From Pseudomonas putida W15Oct28 (GTDB lineage: Bacteria > Pseudomonadota > Gammaproteobacteria > Pseudomonadales > Pseudomonadaceae), in NCBI RefSeq assembly GCF_000708715.2, contig NZ_JENB01000012.1, forward strand, positions 97,877 to 161,876: DNA of 64,000 nucleotides, in the 5' to 3' direction. The position numbers and the translations under genes are program-made. Each line of letters starts with the position of its first letter. The first letter of the stretch is position 1. Shown one piece after another: positions 54,501 to 62,122 of the stretch. Under the pieces are notes generated by a model. It was not told the DNA's origin. It searched no databases and worked only from the letters and a program-made list of their open reading frames with translations.

Positions 54501-56613
54501 GCTGGAAGCGGTCGACTCGGCGCGCCTGAGCGGCGACCTGGCGATGGGCTGCTATGCCCACAACCATCTGGTCTCCGACTCGTTGTTCATGGGCCGCTAT
54601 CTGCCGGACGTAGCACAGGAAGTGCAACAGGGCCTGGCCACCGTTCGCCGGTGCGGCTACAGCGATATCGAACAGATCCTGCAGGCCCAGCAAGCCTTCG
54701 TCGCGAACCTGAGCGGCGCAGCCTGCGTGGCCTGCGTGGCCTCGACCACGCCGGTCAACTCAGCGACCACGCTGTTCTTCCGGCACCTGTTCACGGGCAT
54801 GTCCGCCTTCTACCTTGGCAATATCCCACACGCCATGCGCCACCTGGCCAAGGCCGGTGACAACGCCTGGGCGGCGCCTGCGCATATCAACCTCGCCGAC
54901 TACCACCTGTTCCACGGCCTGGCCCTGGGCAGCCCGGAGGCGCCCGCCAGCCTGGCCGACAAGCTGAGCGAGCTGCGGGGCTTGCGTGAGCGCTTCAGTC
55001 GCTGGGCCGGCTTCAACCCGGCGACCTTCCGCAACAAGCTGCTGCTGATTGAAGGCGTCATTGCCAAGCTTGAAGGTGACGGCCTGGCCGCCATCCGTTG
55101 CTTCGACCAGGCGCAGATCGCCGCCACCGCAGCCGGCTTCATCCACGAGCAGGCCCTGGCCCATGAACAGCTGGCCGAGGTATGCATCCCCAGCGGCCTG
55201 ATTTCCGGCGCCAACCTGCACCTGCGCATCGCCCGCGACTGCTTTCATATCTGGGGTGCAACAGGCAAGGTGCACCAGCTGGAGACCTTGCACCCGTTCC
55301 TGCGCACCCAGCCCATCCAGGAAACCTACCGCGCCACCCACCAGGCCAAGCTCGACCTGGAAGCCGGTATCGAAGCCGCGCGCGCGCTGTCCGAGGAAGT
55401 GCTGCTCGAAGGCCTGATCGAAACCCTGATGGGCCACCTGACCCAGCATTCCGGCGCCGACCACGGCGCGCTGCTGATCGTCAGCGGTGCCGAATTCCAG
55501 ATGGCCGCCCTCGCCTACATCGACGATGCCGGGTTGCACGTCAGCATGGACAACTGCCAGAAGTTCATGACCCAGGCACCGCTGTCGATCATCAACACCA
55601 CCATGCGCACGCGCAAACCGCTGGTGCTCAACGATGCCCGAAGCGATTGCCCCGAGGCCTTCCGCCAGGAGCTGCAAGCGCGCAACGCACGGTCGGTGCT
55701 GTGCCTGCCGCTGGTGATCCAGGGCGTGTTGATCGGCCTGGTGTACCTGGAAAACCGCCTGGTACCCAACCTGTTCGGCAGCCAGCGCCTGGCCATGCTG
55801 GAAATCCTCGCCTCGCAGGCGGCGGTTTCGCTGCAGACCGCCAAGTTCTACACACGCCTGGCCGAAGACAACCAGAGCCGCGCGCAGATGGAAGCCGAAC
55901 TGCGCCGCTCACGGGCGGAACTGGCGCGCAGTGCGCACCTGCAGGTGATGAACGAGCTGTCGGCGTCCATCGCCCACGAGATCAGCCAGCCGCTGCTGGG
56001 CATCACCTCCAACGCCGCCGCCAGCCTGCGCTGGCTGAAGCGCGCCAAGCCCGACCTGGAAGAGGCGATTGCCGGCCTGGAGGACATCCGCAACGACAGC
56101 GAGCGTGCCGCCAACATCGTGCGTGCACTGCGCTCGCTGGCCAAGCAGTCGCCGATGCAGCTCAAGGCCGTGAAGCTGGACGAGCTGATCCGCGAGGTGG
56201 TGCGTCTGACTTCGGCCGATGCCGCCAAGGGCACGGTGGACGTGCAGACACGCTTGCAAGCGGGGGTGAGCGTAATGGCCGACCCGGTGCAGTTGCAGCA
56301 GTTGGTGTTCAACCTGATCACCAATGGCCTGGAGGCGCTGGCGGGGTATCGCAGTGATGGCGTGCTGCGGATTGCGTCGACGGTGGTGGGGAACGGGGTG
56401 GAGATCTGTGTGGACGATAACGGGCCAGGGATCGCACCCGAGGAACGGGAGCAGGTGTTCGGGGCGTTCTACACCACCAAGAGCGGTGGCATGGGGATGG
56501 GGCTGGCGATCTGCAGTTCGGTGGTGCAGGCCCATGGCGGGCAGTTGCAGGCGCTGGTGTCTGAGTTGGGTGGATGTCGGATTCGCTTCACTCTGCCTGT
56601 GAACCCTGCTTAG
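51556..56613 (+). CDS. Giant hybrid sensor: pseudokinase, AAA-type ATPase, helical repeats, GAF and histidine kinase
   Basis: 1685-residue protein of the class usually named trifunctional Ser/Thr kinase/ATP-binding protein/sensor histidine kinase. Order: kinase-like domain (about 20-280), AAA/STAND-type ATPase with Walker A NGAAGMGKSS (331-340) and Walker B VLFLDD (456-461), a long helical TPR-like region (about 650-1250), GAF (about 1270-1430), then HisKA with H1474 (SIAHEISQPLLG) and HATPase (NLITNGLEAL, VDDNGPGI, MGMGLAICSSVV). The kinase domain keeps YLAPEQ but HRD reads HGA and DFG reads GCF, so it looks catalytically dead. Start ATG 51556 follows an AGGGG ribosome site. Its output is probably the divergent regulator. 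Confidence 0.88.
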   Translation: MLDERLAHRPIDFDQSIDEGWLNRCHITPLGQEGELSYFRLRDAVTGQSWIAARAPLEAPAACQRLERDYQLQLDPQWAVVPSAFVRSAEGPLLVYPAGYSIADLLIEGPAALAPFLDIAVNAATALALAHERNVLHGALQPEHVCLQGNQRVRLGCFRAGPAQLIGEQGTPLGNWSYLAPEQVCPHGSSSDRRSDIYALGAILYQLLLGELPLAGRDTQHWRQLHAGVQPRAACEVDSNVPQPLSRILAKALAKEPDARYQSARALAVDLAHCQRQWASSKTMAAFTPGCADPVAPNRTRLYGRSAEQKAIALMLKGLRRDSTPHALFINGAAGMGKSSLVEAALKSNAHGYWAIGKCNSLGQAVPYAPWVEILGALTNQLLAKNSHDLDTLRREILRRIKGHGRLLGKLAPDLQLILGPLPALPAKPTRLALQKELRAIVEFLQVFSRPGQPLVLFLDDMQWADDATQQLLGQLLAQAPENLLLIFARRTDVQASSAPPALSAAVRSTTLNLRPLAVGAVAELISERYHVGPDQTLQLAELVHDKTAGNPFFINQILRAMVEDQLFTFDTQAMRWSWCLQAVARHRYSDNVADLMVHRLVRLPAPQRDVLRIVSAAGSRCDESLLHRVLAQAPGEPLQALIGAGFLLPSQKGLGFAHDRVMEAAYQLTPVRERESLHARIAQAMLQTWPEHLHDVLFEVAHQLQRASPRGFAADDCEVFLQLLREAALRARDSGAFAQAAGYLHTAEQLLHHGSTLESRATHGFAIACMAAECDMQLSRMAAAEAQLSECRQRARSALDRARLCQLQARLFTLQSDYQAAIDSALSGLELLGIRLARGVDRQQVEASHARVLAMIEQKGRHCLESLPRTDSEQVAVAIGLLATLSSSFFLQDDLGFLHLAKLMELSLLHGVAPGSTYGLAWFGVMIAERFGAYHDGHAYCLAALKLVERHGFEVDLTSALLALDQVSAWTSPMEFARRTALEAVDSARLSGDLAMGCYAHNHLVSDSLFMGRYLPDVAQEVQQGLATVRRCGYSDIEQILQAQQAFVANLSGAACVACVASTTPVNSATTLFFRHLFTGMSAFYLGNIPHAMRHLAKAGDNAWAAPAHINLADYHLFHGLALGSPEAPASLADKLSELRGLRERFSRWAGFNPATFRNKLLLIEGVIAKLEGDGLAAIRCFDQAQIAATAAGFIHEQALAHEQLAEVCIPSGLISGANLHLRIARDCFHIWGATGKVHQLETLHPFLRTQPIQETYRATHQAKLDLEAGIEAARALSEEVLLEGLIETLMGHLTQHSGADHGALLIVSGAEFQMAALAYIDDAGLHVSMDNCQKFMTQAPLSIINTTMRTRKPLVLNDARSDCPEAFRQELQARNARSVLCLPLVIQGVLIGLVYLENRLVPNLFGSQRLAMLEILASQAAVSLQTAKFYTRLAEDNQSRAQMEAELRRSRAELARSAHLQVMNELSASIAHEISQPLLGITSNAAASLRWLKRAKPDLEEAIAGLEDIRNDSERAANIVRALRSLAKQSPMQLKAVKLDELIREVVRLTSADAAKGTVDVQTRLQAGVSVMADPVQLQQLVFNLITNGLEALAGYRSDGVLRIASTVVGNGVEICVDDNGPGIAPEEREQVFGAFYTTKSGGMGMGLAICSSVVQAHGGQLQALVSELGGCRIRFTLPVNPA

Positions 56614-56616
56614 CCT

Positions 56617-56722
56617 GTACCGGCCTCTTCGCGGGCACGCCCGCTCCCACAGGGACCTCATTGGCTTTGGGGCTGAGGTATCCCTGTGGGAGCGGGCGTG
56701 CCCGCGAAGAGGCCGGTACAGG
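56617..56722. repeat. REP pair, GCGGGC family
   Basis: Almost perfect inverted pair, TACCGGCCTCTTCGCGGGCA and its complement, between the convergent kinase and ycaC-like genes. Confidence 0.9.
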
Positions 56723-56728
56723 TTTACA

Positions 56729-57355
56729 TCAACGCGAGGTCAACGCCGAATAGCTGTTCATCAAGTTGCGGTAGTTAGGAATGCGCTGCGACAGCAGGTT
56801 ACCCAACCCTTCGATGTCATTGCGCCAGTCGCGGTGCAGCTCACAGGCCACCGAGAACCAGTTCATCATCTGCGCGCCCGCCTGGGTCATGCGCACCCAC
56901 GCCGCCTGTTGCACCGTCTCGTTGAAGGTACCCGAAGCATCGGTCACCACGAACACTTCAAAGCCTTCAGCCAGTGCCGACAAGGTCGGGAAAGCCACGC
57001 ACACATCGGTCACCACACCGGCGATGATCAGCTGCTTGCGGCCGGTCGCCTTGATGGCCTTGACGAAATCTTCGTTGTCCCAGGCGTTGATCTGGCCTGG
57101 GCGGGCAATGTACGGCGCGTCCGGGAACATCTCTTTCAGCTCGGGCACCAGCGGGCCGTTCGGGCCTTGTTCGAAGCTGGTGGTGAGAATGGTCGGCAGG
57201 CCGAAGAACTTGGCCAGGTCACCCAGGGCCAGCACGTTGTTCTTGAACTCGTTGGGCGAGAAGTCCTGCACCAGCGAGATCAGGCCGGTCTGGTGATCCA
57301 CCAGCAGGACCACGGCGTCGTCTTTGTTCAAGCGCTTGTAATCGGGTTGGCTCAT
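56729..57355 (-). CDS. YcaC-type isochorismatase-family hydrolase, copy 1
   Basis: 208-residue cysteine hydrolase of the YcaC group. The start is ATG 57355 (MSQPDYKRLNKDDAVVLLVD). The predicted catalytic residues are D20 (LLVDHQTGL), the Arg of YIARPGQINAWDNEDF and C119 (GVVTDVCVAFPTL). The physiological substrate of YcaC proteins is unknown. It is roughly three quarters identical by eye to the second copy at 62123. An AraC-type regulator gene lies 72 bp upstream on the same strand. Confidence 0.92.
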   Translation of the reverse strand: MSQPDYKRLNKDDAVVLLVDHQTGLISLVQDFSPNEFKNNVLALGDLAKFFGLPTILTTSFEQGPNGPLVPELKEMFPDAPYIARPGQINAWDNEDFVKAIKATGRKQLIIAGVVTDVCVAFPTLSALAEGFEVFVVTDASGTFNETVQQAAWVRMTQAGAQMMNWFSVACELHRDWRNDIEGLGNLLSQRIPNYRNLMNSYSALTSR

Positions 57356-57427
57356 GGGGTGACTCCTTGGGTTGGGAATACGGGCCGGCACTGTCCGCAA
57401 GGGCTTATACCGGTGGATAGATTCGGC

Positions 57428-57790
57428 TTAAGGAATGGCCTGCGCCTGGCGCCAGGCCTTGGGCGGCTGGCCAACCAGGCGGCTGAAGGCGCGGGTGAAA
57501 TGGGCCTGGTCGCAAAAGCCGCACTCCAGGCTCACATGGGTGATCGGTACCTCGGTGGCGAGCAGGCGCTTGGCTTTTTCCATGCGCGCCAACAGGCGCC
57601 AGGCCTGGGGCGAGAGGCCAGTGTTGACCTTGAAGGCACGGGAGAAATGGCTGCGGGTGAGGTTGCACACGCCAGCGATCTCGATGATCGACAGCGAACT
57701 GCGCAGCATCAGTTCCTTGGCCTGACGCAAGCGTGCGGGCGTCAGTGCGCCGGTGGTTTGCAGCGGCTCCTGGGGCGTGCCGGGGTGCAT
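57428..57790 (-). CDS. Short AraC-family regulator (HTH domain only)
   Basis: 120-residue AraC/XylS DNA-binding module without a sensor domain. Both helix-turn-helix motifs are present: LSIIEIAGVCNLTRSHFSRAFK and ITHVSLECGFCDQAHFTRAFSR, followed by VGQPPKAWR. The start ATG 57790 has AGGAG upstream. Lacking a ligand domain, it may act constitutively or respond through its abundance, as MarA/SoxS do. It precedes the ycaC-like gene and is divergent from the GlxA-type regulator. Confidence 0.9.
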   Translation of the reverse strand: MHPGTPQEPLQTTGALTPARLRQAKELMLRSSLSIIEIAGVCNLTRSHFSRAFKVNTGLSPQAWRLLARMEKAKRLLATEVPITHVSLECGFCDQAHFTRAFSRLVGQPPKAWRQAQAIP

Positions 57791-57927
57791 GGCGACTCTC
57801 CTGTTGAATACGGAAAGTCTCGCCCCCGGCACATGACAAAGTCCTGAGCCAAACCTGAATTGTTCTTAATTGTGCGCAGCGGTATACCGTAAGATGCACG
57901 CTGTACTCAGCTACCGAGCGAAGAAGC

Positions 57928-58902
57928 ATGCAGGTAACCGCTCACCGCACCGTGGCCATGGTGCTGTTCAACGACGTGCTGTTGCTGGACGTCGTCGGCC
58001 CGATGGATGCATTTGCCATCGCCAACCGGTTTTTGCCTGAAGAGCGGCAATACCGGCTGCTCACCCTGGCCGAAGGGCAAACAGCGGTGCGCGGGTCATG
58101 CGGGCTGAAAGTGGTGGCAGACCTGCGCCTGGAAGACTTGCCAGAAGCCGTCGACCTGTTGCTGGTACCCGGCGGCCCGGGGGCGTATGACATCGCCGTG
58201 CCAGCGCTGGAACGCTGGTTGCCACAGGCAGTGCGCAGTGCCAGGCGCTTTGGTGCCATCTGCACCGGGGTATTCCTGCTGGGCCGGGCCGGGCTGCTGG
58301 ACGGCTACCGCTGCACCACCCACTGGAACTACGTGGAGCGCCTGGCGCAGGCGTTCCCCGAGGCCAAGGTCGAGACCGAGCAGATCTACGTGATCGACCG
58401 CTGCCTGATCACCTCGGGCGGGATCACCGCAGGGATCGACCTGGCGCTGGCGGTGGTGGCCGAGGACCACGGCAAGGCGCTGGCCCTGGAAGTGGCCAAG
58501 GTGCTGTTGGTCGCCCGCCATCGCCAGGGCGGGCAAACGCCGTACGGGCCGTTGCTGGCAGCGATCCCGCGTGATGATTCGCCCATTGCCCGGGTACAGG
58601 CGCACATCGTCGATCATATCGAGCAGGCACTCACCGTGCAGAAGATGGCCGACCTGGTGGCCATGAGCAGCCGTAATTTCGCCCGCACGTTCCAGCGCGA
58701 GGTGGGGATAACGCCGTTGCAGTATTTGCAGAATGCGCGGATCGACCGGGCGCGCAAGCTGCTGGAAGGCAGCGACTTGCCGTTGAAAGTGGTGGCGGCG
58801 CAGTGCGGCTTTGGCAGCGACCGGCATTTGCGCAAGGTGTTCTGTGAGCGCATTGGCATGACGCCGGCGCAGTATCGGGCGCAGTTTGGTGGCGATGAAT
58901 AG
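57928..58902 (+). CDS. GlxA-family transcriptional regulator (DJ-1/PfpI-like plus AraC HTH)
   Basis: 324-residue regulator with an N-terminal DJ-1/PfpI-like amidotransferase domain (about 10-185: VDLLLVPGGPGAYDI, FGAICTGVFLLGRAGLLDG, CLITSGGITAGIDLAL) and a C-terminal AraC HTH (about 215-320: MADLVAMSSRNFARTFQREVG, VVAAQCGFGSDRHLRKVF, GMTPAQYRAQF). The nucleophile-elbow Cys is kept in AICTGV, although such domains normally sense ligands and do not catalyse. GAAG precedes ATG 57928. It is divergent from the short AraC regulator and probably controls the neighbouring ycaC-like gene. Confidence 0.93.
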   Translation: MQVTAHRTVAMVLFNDVLLLDVVGPMDAFAIANRFLPEERQYRLLTLAEGQTAVRGSCGLKVVADLRLEDLPEAVDLLLVPGGPGAYDIAVPALERWLPQAVRSARRFGAICTGVFLLGRAGLLDGYRCTTHWNYVERLAQAFPEAKVETEQIYVIDRCLITSGGITAGIDLALAVVAEDHGKALALEVAKVLLVARHRQGGQTPYGPLLAAIPRDDSPIARVQAHIVDHIEQALTVQKMADLVAMSSRNFARTFQREVGITPLQYLQNARIDRARKLLEGSDLPLKVVAAQCGFGSDRHLRKVFCERIGMTPAQYRAQFGGDE

Positions 58903-58916
58903 TTAGATCGGCGCCG

Positions 58917-59017
58917 CCTTCTTCGCGGGCATGCCCGCTCCCACAGAGATAACACAGGCCTGACGGGCTGTGCCGTACCTGTGGGAGCGGGCGCGCCCGC
59001 GAAGAGGCCGGCACAGG
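58917..59017. repeat. REP pair, GCGGGC family
   Basis: Inverted pair between the GlxA-type regulator and the kef-like antiporter gene. Confidence 0.88.
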
Positions 59018-59139
59018 TTGTCTCATTTTCCGGGACAATCTTTCTCCCCGAAAGCAGATTGTCTAGCAACCCCACATTCCCCAGAATCGTCGGCCAAACT
59101 GTTCAAACGCTGCCCCGGCAGCTCATGGAGTAAGAGCCA

Positions 59140-60927
59140 ATGCCACACGAAGGCAGCCTTCTGCAAACCGCGGTGATCTTTCTGCTTGCCGCAGTCGTCG
59201 CAGTCCCCCTGGCCAAGCGCCTGCAACTGGGCGCTGTGCTTGGCTACCTGCTGGCCGGTGTAGCCATCGGCCCGCAAGCGCTTGGCCTGATCCGCGACAC
59301 CGAAAGCGTGGCGCATATTTCCGAGCTGGGCGTGGTCCTGCTGCTGTTCATCATTGGCCTGGAACTGTCACCCAAACGCCTGTGGCTGATGCGCAAGTCG
59401 GTGTTCGGTGTGGGTACCGCCCAGGTGCTGCTGACCGGCGCGCTGATCGGCGCAATTGCCCTGTTCGGCTTCAGCCAGACACTGCCAGCAGCCATCGTGC
59501 TTGGCCTGGGCCTGGCGCTGTCCTCCACCGCCCTGGGCCTGCAGAGTCTGGCCGAAAGCAAGCAGCTCAACGCCCCGCACGGCCGCCTGGCGTTCGCCAT
59601 TCTGCTGTTCCAGGACATCGCCGCCATCCCGCTGATCGCCTTGGTGCCGCTATTGGCCGCCAGTGGCCCGGACACCGGCCATGGCGACAGCCTGCAACAC
59701 GGCCTGAAGGTATTCGCCAGCATCGCCGTGGTGATCGTCGGCGGCCGCTACCTGCTGCGCCCGGTGTTCCGCACCGTGGCCCGCACCGGCCTGCCGGAAG
59801 TGTCCACCGCCACCGCGCTGCTGGTGGTAATCGGTACGGCCTGGCTGATGGAAGAAGCCGGCATCTCCATGGCCCTTGGCGCCTTCCTCGCCGGCCTGCT
59901 GTTGGCCGACTCGGAATACCGCCACGAGCTGGAATCGCAGATCGAACCGTTCAAAGGCCTGCTGCTGGGGCTGTTCTTCATCAGCGTGGGCATGGGCGCC
60001 AACCTGCGCCTGCTGCTGGACATGCCGCTGGTGGTGCTGGGCCTGACCCTGCTGCTGGTGGCGGTAAAGCTAGCGCTGCTGATAGGCGTCGGGCGCCTGG
60101 TCGGTGGCCTGAACAGCGCCAGCGCCCTGCGCCTGGGCATGGTGCTGGCGGCGGGTGGCGAGTTCGCCTTCGTGGTGTTCAAGCTGGGCAAGGACCAAGG
60201 GCTGTTCGACACCCAGACCTACGACCTGCTGCTGCTGACCATTACCCTGTCGATGGCCATTACCCCGCTGCTGATGCTGGGTTGCGCCCGCGCCCTCAAA
60301 CGCCCGCAACCGGCGCGTGAAGTGCCCGAGCAGTACAAGCAGATCCAGACTGATACGCCGCGGGTGGTGATCGTCGGCATGGGCCGCATGGGCCAGATCG
60401 TCGCGCGCATCCTGCGGGCACAGAAGATCCCGTTCATTGCCTTGGAAACTTCGGTGGACACCATCGAGATGACCCGCATGTTCGAACAGGTGCCGGTGTT
60501 CTACGGCGACCCGCTGCGCCCCGAGGTGCTGCACGCCGCCAAGGTGGGTGAGGCGGAGTATTTCATCATCACCATCGATGACCCTGAAGCGGCCATTCAT
60601 ACCGCCGAACGGGTGAAACGCCTGTACCCACACCTGAAGGTGTTGGCCCGGGCGCGTAACCGCCAGCATGTGCACAAATTGGTGGACGCAGGCGCCGAGC
60701 CCATTCGCGAGACGTTCTACTCCAGCCTGGAAATGACCCGCAGGGCGCTGGTGGGGTTGGGCTTGAGCGATGAACAGGCGGCGGACCGTATTGCGCGGTT
60801 TACCCAGCATGACGAAGAAGTGCTGGTGGCCCAGGGGCAAGTGCGCGATGACCGGGCCAAGGTGATGCAGACGGCCAAGGAGGCACGGGTGGAGCTGGAG
60901 CGGTTGTTTGATTCGGATGCGGATTGA
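59140..60927 (+). CDS. CPA2 monovalent cation:proton antiporter, KefB/KefC type
   Basis: 595-residue membrane antiporter with a cytoplasmic regulatory domain. The transport domain (1-380) has about twelve helices, with the family motifs LQLGAVLGYLLAGVAIGPQALG and SSTALGLQSLAESKQLN, and LAFAILLFQDIAAIPL containing the ion-binding Gln-Asp. A KTN/RCK domain follows (VVIVGMGRMGQIVARILR, ALETSVDTIEMTRMF) and a charged tail. KefB/C efflux K+ on electrophile stress, gated by glutathione adducts. No KefF/KefG ancillary protein is adjacent. Family certain; KefB versus KefC not resolved. Start ATG 59140 follows GGAGTAAGAG. Confidence 0.93.
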   Translation: MPHEGSLLQTAVIFLLAAVVAVPLAKRLQLGAVLGYLLAGVAIGPQALGLIRDTESVAHISELGVVLLLFIIGLELSPKRLWLMRKSVFGVGTAQVLLTGALIGAIALFGFSQTLPAAIVLGLGLALSSTALGLQSLAESKQLNAPHGRLAFAILLFQDIAAIPLIALVPLLAASGPDTGHGDSLQHGLKVFASIAVVIVGGRYLLRPVFRTVARTGLPEVSTATALLVVIGTAWLMEEAGISMALGAFLAGLLLADSEYRHELESQIEPFKGLLLGLFFISVGMGANLRLLLDMPLVVLGLTLLLVAVKLALLIGVGRLVGGLNSASALRLGMVLAAGGEFAFVVFKLGKDQGLFDTQTYDLLLLTITLSMAITPLLMLGCARALKRPQPAREVPEQYKQIQTDTPRVVIVGMGRMGQIVARILRAQKIPFIALETSVDTIEMTRMFEQVPVFYGDPLRPEVLHAAKVGEAEYFIITIDDPEAAIHTAERVKRLYPHLKVLARARNRQHVHKLVDAGAEPIRETFYSSLEMTRRALVGLGLSDEQAADRIARFTQHDEEVLVAQGQVRDDRAKVMQTAKEARVELERLFDSDAD

Positions 60928-60956
60928 GGGGCTTTGGCGTACGCCTTGAGGGTTGT

Positions 60957-61230
60957 GGCGCCTATGAGATCGAGCGCCGCCCGCGCGGCGCTTCGCGGGA
61001 CAAGCCCGCTCCCACATCTGTTTCGGGCCAATTATTCCTGTGCCAAAGGCGCGCGCCCCCTTGGAACATGACTGGAGATTGATAAAAAGCTACTGCGTCG
61101 CCTTCGACATCGAATGGAACAAACAAGGCGGACAGAGGTGAACCAACAGGAGGGATTGGCCAGAAACAGATGTGGGAGCGGGCTTGTCCCGCGAAGCGCC
61201 GCGCGGGCGGCGCTCGATCTCACAGGCGCC
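60957..61230. repeat. Extended REP: 76-bp inverted repeat with 122-bp spacer
   Basis: Arms 60957-61032 and 61155-61230 are complementary at 74 of 76 positions. Each holds a REP core (CGCGGGACAAGCCCGCTCCC) extended by an extra GC-rich palindrome (GCGCCGCCCGCGCGGCGC). The spacer 61033-61154 contains nothing recognisable. Confidence 0.92.
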
Positions 61231-61455
61231 AAAAACCTATCGCCTGGCACCTGGAGGCCATCCTGCAACCTCCTGACGATCACCTCGCCGCCATTACGCG
61301 CACCCAAAAAAACCACCACAGAATCGTCCGATTCTCAGCAAGGTCCTACTTCCCGGCCAACCATTTCCTACGTTAACGCCGCCCCCAAGGATTTATCCTA
61401 CACACCGTGTCGACGCCCGTCTGATTGTCCGGGGAAGGCCTGCTCTCTAGGCTAA

Positions 61456-61640
61456 CCGGGTCGCTGTCGGTTCAGCGATCGGGTGTGGAAACCCGGATGT
61501 GATGAAGGGCTGCCGTTATGGCAGTTGTGCGCGTGAGGCCGTTTGGCCTACCGGCTTGCCTTCTCACCGGTTTTCCACCCCGCGCACAACTGCCGCCTTC
61601 TGCGTGGAAACGGGTGGTTGCAGTTCAATCCTAGAGAGAA
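61456..61640 (+). ncRNA. Highly structured leader of the 97-residue protein (candidate cis-regulatory RNA)
   Basis: Three nested or alternative hairpins precede the gene at 61650. They are TCGCTG/CAGCGA (61461-61478), CGGGT/ACCCG (61480-61495), and a 14-bp perfect long-range stem GGCAGTTGTGCGCG (61520-61533) with CGCGCACAACTGCC (61581-61594). The long stem encloses an AGGCC-GTTT-GGCCT hairpin (61536-61549). A competing hairpin CTGCC-GTTAT-GGCAG (61510-61524) uses the 5' half of the long stem. I recall similar leader sequences before related small genes in Pseudomonas but cannot name a family. The 61231-61455 stretch shows nothing identifiable. Confidence 0.55.
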
Positions 61641-61649
61641 GGAATTGCC

Positions 61650-61943
61650 ATGAAAAGAATCGTCCCCGATCCACCCCTCCCCAACACCACACAACGCCCT
61701 TTCAGCCGCTGCGATGCCGGCCATCCCCCATTGTTCACCGTAAACCCAGGCGTCTCCGCCCACGACGCCTTGGTACATGTCGCCCAGTACCTGCGCGGTG
61801 CCTATGACTGTGGCTACAAAGCCCTGGAGCATCTGGATGAGACAGGCAAAAGCCTGTTCTGGAGCAACCTAAACTCACTCGAAATGGCAGAAGGGCTGGT
61901 TGAGGCACTGCTGGATGGGATTGAGTCACAGCCCATGAATTGA
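61650..61943 (+). CDS. Small DUF3077/DUF6124-like protein
   Basis: 97-residue acidic protein. The N-terminal Pro-rich tract (MKRIVPDPPLPNTTQRPFSR) is followed by LFTVNPGVSAHDALVHVAQYLRGAYDCGYKALEHL and a helical C terminus. The pattern LFTVNPGVSAHDALVHVA resembles the DUF3077-type small proteins that are abundant and multicopy in Pseudomonas. GAAGGA gives a strong ribosome site before ATG 61650. No function is known. The structured leader immediately upstream suggests post-transcriptional control. Confidence 0.8.
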   Translation: MKRIVPDPPLPNTTQRPFSRCDAGHPPLFTVNPGVSAHDALVHVAQYLRGAYDCGYKALEHLDETGKSLFWSNLNSLEMAEGLVEALLDGIESQPMN

Positions 61944-61949
61944 TGCCGC

Positions 61950-62058
61950 CTGTACCGGCCTCTTCGCGGGACAAGCCCGCTCCCACAGGTACGTCACAAT
62001 GCCTGAGCGCTGTGATGTACTTGTGGGAGCGGGCTTGTCCCGCGAAGAGGCCGGAACA
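61950..62058. repeat. REP pair, GCGGGA variant
   Basis: Inverted pair with CGCGGGACAAGCCCGC cores and a partly palindromic spacer (TACGTCACA...TGTGATGTA). Confidence 0.88.
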
Positions 62059-62063
62059 GCAAA

Positions 62064-62103
62064 CAAAAAAGGCCGGCTCCCTACAGAGGGAGCCGGCCTT
62101 TTT
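62064..62103. terminator. Bidirectional intrinsic terminator
   Basis: A 12-bp stem GGCCGGCTCCCT-ACAG-AGGGAGCCGGCC (62071-62098) flanked by A6 and T5. It ends the convergent small-protein gene and ycaC copy 2. Confidence 0.93.
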
Positions 62104-62122
62104 GCATACTGCTACTGGTTGA

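Noticed and set aside
61499..61807. 102-codon plus-strand frame over the structured leader
   Set aside because: It runs through the hairpins and overlaps the better-supported gene at 61650 in another frame. A short leader peptide cannot be excluded but is not supported.
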